NCBI GenBank assembly: GCA_020201485.1
Contig: JAIVGT010000264.1
Span: 1 to 6,948, forward strand
Direction of reading: 5' to 3'
Source of the DNA: Halobacteriales archaeon
Lineage (GTDB): Archaea; Thermoplasmatota; SW-10-69-26; JACQPN01; JAIVGT01
DNA: 6,948 nt
A program made the translations under genes and the position numbers. Shown piece by piece: positions 5,080-6,948 of the stretch. Positions within the stretch are counted from its first letter, which is position 1. Each line of letters begins with the position of its first letter. Under the pieces are notes generated by a model. The model was not told the DNA's origin. It made no database searches and saw only the letters and a program-made list of their open reading frames with translations.

Positions 5080-6780
5080 CTAGGGCAGACCCAGCCGCGC
5101 CCGCGTCGCGGACGTGGGCGCGCCATCCTCTCCCCATCCGCGCTCCTCGTAGTAGGCGCGCTTCATCGCGTCGAGCTCGGTGTCGGTGAGCGCTTCCTTG
5201 CGCTTGCCGAAGGGCAACGGCTCGGTGCGGATGGCCTTGGGCAGCGTGTCCTGCTCCGGCTTCAGGCCCCAGCGCACGCTGAGCATGCGCGCGAGCTGGT
5301 AGTTGCGCTCGCCGATGGCGAGCATGCGGTCGCGGTCCACCTCGCTGCCCGTCGCGGCGCTCACCATGTCGCGCGCGTGGCCCAGGTTGTACGTGCTGCC
5401 GGTGTGGTTGATGGTGAAGGCGCAGACGACGAGGGAGTTCACGAAGCTGCGCGCGTCCTCGAACACCTTGACCGCGTGCGCCTTCGCCGCGTCGGCCTGG
5501 AACCGGCTCATGCCCTGCACGATGCCGAGGTCGGGCGCGGCCCCGTCCTTGCCCAGCTCGTCGTCGTGCATGCCTTCCATGTGGTTCGCGCCGCGCGGGC
5601 TCACGGCGTAGCTCAGGCCCAGCCCCTTCTTCCCGCGAGCCTCGTGCATCGGCAGCTCGACGCCCTTCACGTCCGCGCTCAGCCCGGGGCAGCCCCACGC
5701 CTCCGCGGCGCGCTTCGTGCCTTCGGCCAACGTCGCGCCCATCCCGCGCCGGTGCGCGATGTCGTGCAGCAGGGCGTACGCGCCGTGCGCGTCGCCGAAC
5801 GCCGGCGCGTCCTGGGCCTTGCCCGCGGCGCGCGCCGCCATGGCGAAGGCGACCGCGCTCCCGGCGCTGATGGTGTCCATGCCGCACCGGACGTGGCACG
5901 CCGTGCAGTTGTCGCGCGCGACGAGGATGGTCTTGTTCTGCGTCTCGCCGCTCACCTGCTCCGCGTGCTCCCAGCTGCCCTCCTTCCAATAGCGCGTGGG
6001 CAGGATGCCGAACTCGCTGAGGTAGTCGATGCCGCCCGGCGTGCCCAGCTCGCCGAAGCCTTTCGTGGCCTCGTCCATGAGCGTGCCGATGTAGGCCTTG
6101 CGCGCGTCCTTCAAGCGTGCGTCGTCGGCGATGGGCGGGGTGTTCTTCGCGTCGCCCCGCACGACGATGGCCTTGAGCTTCTTGCTCCCCATGACCGCGC
6201 CCAGCCCGGTCCGGCCGGCGGCGCGGTTGCGGTCGTTGACGATGCAGGCGAAGCGCACCTGGTTCTCCCCGGCCGGGCCGATGCTCGCGACGCGCGCCTT
6301 CGGCCAGCGTGTGAGGAGCTGCTCCTCGGCCTGGGTCACGGTCTGCCCCCACAGGTCGTTTGCCGGGTGCAGCTCCGCGCGCCCCGGCGCATCCCCTTCC
6401 GGGTCGGTGACGCTGAGCAGGACCGGCGCGCGCGCTTGGCCGTGGACCGCGATGGCGTCCCAGCCCGCGACGCGCAGCTCGTTGCCCCAGAAGCCGCCGG
6501 CGAACGCCTCGCCGTACAGGCCGCTCAGGGGCGAGCGCGCGGCCACGCAATGCCGGCCGGAGCCGGGCAGGGCGATGCCGGTCAGGGGCCCGGCCGCGAA
6601 GACGAGGTGGTTGTCCGGGCCGAGCGGCTCCGCGCGCGGCGCGACGTGCTCCCAGAGCCAGCGGGCCGCCAGGCCGCGGCCACCGAGGTGCTGCTGCGCC
6701 CAGGCCTCGGGGATGGCGCGCTCCTGGAGCCGGCCGCGCGTCAGGTCGACCTCGAGGAGACGGCCGTGCAGGCCTGGCAT
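5080..6780 (-). CDS. Tungsten aldehyde:ferredoxin oxidoreductase family protein with internal deletion
   Basis: A 566-residue cytosolic protein aligned by eye with remembered Pyrococcus furiosus AOR, which oxidises aldehydes to acids using a tungsten bis-pterin cofactor, one [4Fe-4S] cluster and ferredoxin. Conserved blocks are GRLLEVDLTRG (6-16), LGGRGLA (32-38), AAGPLTG (62-68), SPLSGL (83-88), ASIGPAGEN (165-173) and GLGAVMGSKKLKAI (192-205). Cluster ligands C292-x2-C295-x3-C299 and C453 are all present. H339 and H400 correspond to Pyrococcus H383 (dimer iron) and H448 (active site). However, C299-G300 runs directly into MDTISAG, skipping about 45 residues that in Pyrococcus include E313, E332 and most of the first DxxGL pterin motif. 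The second pterin motif reads NSLVVC (448-453) instead of DSAGLC. The family is usually about 600-630 residues long. The frame is otherwise intact to a normal C-terminus (ARLGLP). The protein may be inactive, altered in chemistry, or a misassembly. A TATA-like box lies about 30 bases upstream. Confidence 0.88.
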   Translation of the reverse strand: MPGLHGRLLEVDLTRGRLQERAIPEAWAQQHLGGRGLAARWLWEHVAPRAEPLGPDNHLVFAAGPLTGIALPGSGRHCVAARSPLSGLYGEAFAGGFWGNELRVAGWDAIAVHGQARAPVLLSVTDPEGDAPGRAELHPANDLWGQTVTQAEEQLLTRWPKARVASIGPAGENQVRFACIVNDRNRAAGRTGLGAVMGSKKLKAIVVRGDAKNTPPIADDARLKDARKAYIGTLMDEATKGFGELGTPGGIDYLSEFGILPTRYWKEGSWEHAEQVSGETQNKTILVARDNCTACHVRCGMDTISAGSAVAFAMAARAAGKAQDAPAFGDAHGAYALLHDIAHRRGMGATLAEGTKRAAEAWGCPGLSADVKGVELPMHEARGKKGLGLSYAVSPRGANHMEGMHDDELGKDGAAPDLGIVQGMSRFQADAAKAHAVKVFEDARSFVNSLVVCAFTINHTGSTYNLGHARDMVSAATGSEVDRDRMLAIGERNYQLARMLSVRWGLKPEQDTLPKAIRTEPLPFGKRKEALTDTELDAMKRAYYEERGWGEDGAPTSATRARLGLP

Positions 6781-6795
6781 GAGGAGGTGGAGAGT

Positions 6796-6824
6796 GGCCG
6801 CGGCACTTAATGCATGCCGCGGCC
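6796..6824. repeat. Perfect 10-base inverted repeat around the AOR promoter
   Basis: GGCCGCGGCA (6796-6805) is repeated as its exact reverse complement TGCCGCGGCC (6815-6824), separated by nine bases (CTTAATGCA). The AT-rich spacer coincides with the likely TATA box of the AOR-family gene, so a dimeric regulator bound to the arms could block or guide TBP. The repeat also lies 20 bases after the stop of the upstream gene and could fold as an RNA hairpin at its 3' end, although no T tract follows it on that strand. Confidence 0.55.
6805..6815 (-). promoter_or_regulatory. TATA-like element of the AOR-family gene
   Basis: On the minus strand the bases read ATGCATTAAGT, the only AT-rich patch between the two minus-strand genes. 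The centre is about 30 bases upstream of the ATG at 6780, implying a transcript starting within a few bases of the start codon. No minus-strand Shine-Dalgarno sequence precedes the ATG, which also fits a leaderless message. Confidence 0.45.
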
Positions 6825-6843
6825 GGGGTTCATCAGCGCCAGC

Positions 6844-6948
6844 TCACTGCGAGAGCAGCGAGACCACGACGAGGCCGGTGTCCATGGCGTCGCCCTGGCT
6901 CTCCAGGACGAACGCCCCCGTGCTCCCGGCGACGGCGTTCGCGTAGTC
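6844..6948 (-). CDS. C-terminal fragment of an unidentified minus-strand protein
   Basis: From the right edge the minus strand reads an open frame of 34 codons ending in TGA (6846-6844), beginning DYANAVAGSTGAFVLESQG and ending TGLVVVSLLSQ. Third positions are almost all G or C, as in the neighbouring genes, and the alternating hydrophobic residues at the end look like a final beta strand. I do not recognise the family. The gene lies 63 bases upstream of the AOR-family start on the same strand, but the intervening TATA-like element and inverted repeat suggest separate transcription. Confidence 0.55.
   Translation of the reverse strand, partial: DYANAVAGSTGAFVLESQGDAMDTGLVVVSLLSQ

Noticed and set aside
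3336..5126. Minus-strand open frame across the two exported-protein genes
   Set aside because: The translation is low-complexity Asp/Arg/Gly/Val-rich sequence with no motifs, and the opposite strand carries signal peptides and a terminator.
5377..6810. Plus-strand open frame opposite the AOR-family gene
   Set aside because: The minus strand encodes many conserved AOR blocks; the plus-strand product is Ala/Arg/His-rich with no recognisable domain.

Overview
This 6.9 kb, very GC-rich window looks like chromosomal DNA from a high-GC archaeon, most likely a Thermoplasmatota-type euryarchaeote. The evidence is a membrane-anchored regulator with a cytosolic pair of winged-helix domains (an architecture typical of that group), a tungsten aldehyde:ferredoxin oxidoreductase (AOR) family protein, a Trm9-like methyltransferase, and AT-rich TATA-like elements about 26-30 bases upstream of start codons that lack a Shine-Dalgarno sequence. 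None of these is exclusive to archaea, so the assignment is an inference. No tRNA, rRNA, CRISPR array, insertion sequence or integrase was seen.

Layout from left to right. Bases 1-29 hold the first codons of a minus-strand gene that leaves the window; its apparent TATA box overlaps the stop codon of the next gene. Bases 50-703 (minus) encode a class I SAM methyltransferase of the Trm9/ALKBH8 type. A 57-base divergent spacer separates it from an ArsA-like ATPase (761-1960, plus). This is followed by a transmembrane transcription regulator with a signal peptide, an extracytoplasmic beta-rich region, one membrane helix and two winged-helix domains (2039-3523, plus). A gap of about 260 bases leads to two small exported proteins: an unrecognised four-cysteine protein (3786-4226), followed by a clear hairpin terminator, and a carbohydrate-binding-module-like protein (about 4342-5078) whose reading frame appears shifted inside its signal peptide. 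Its stop codon lies one base from that of a convergent AOR-family protein (5080-6780, minus). The AOR promoter region contains a perfect 10-base inverted repeat around a TATA-like element. The last 105 bases encode the C-terminus of an unidentified minus-strand gene.

How the genes might work together is mostly open. The transmembrane regulator could respond to something outside the cell and act on neighbouring genes, and the two exported proteins immediately downstream are candidates. The ArsA-like ATPase could serve membrane-protein targeting or another P-loop ATPase role. The most notable anomaly is the AOR-family protein: it keeps all four predicted [4Fe-4S] cysteines but lacks about 45 residues that in the Pyrococcus enzyme carry an active-site glutamate, the dimer-iron glutamate and most of the first pterin-binding motif. 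No new multi-gene system can be demonstrated from the sequence alone.
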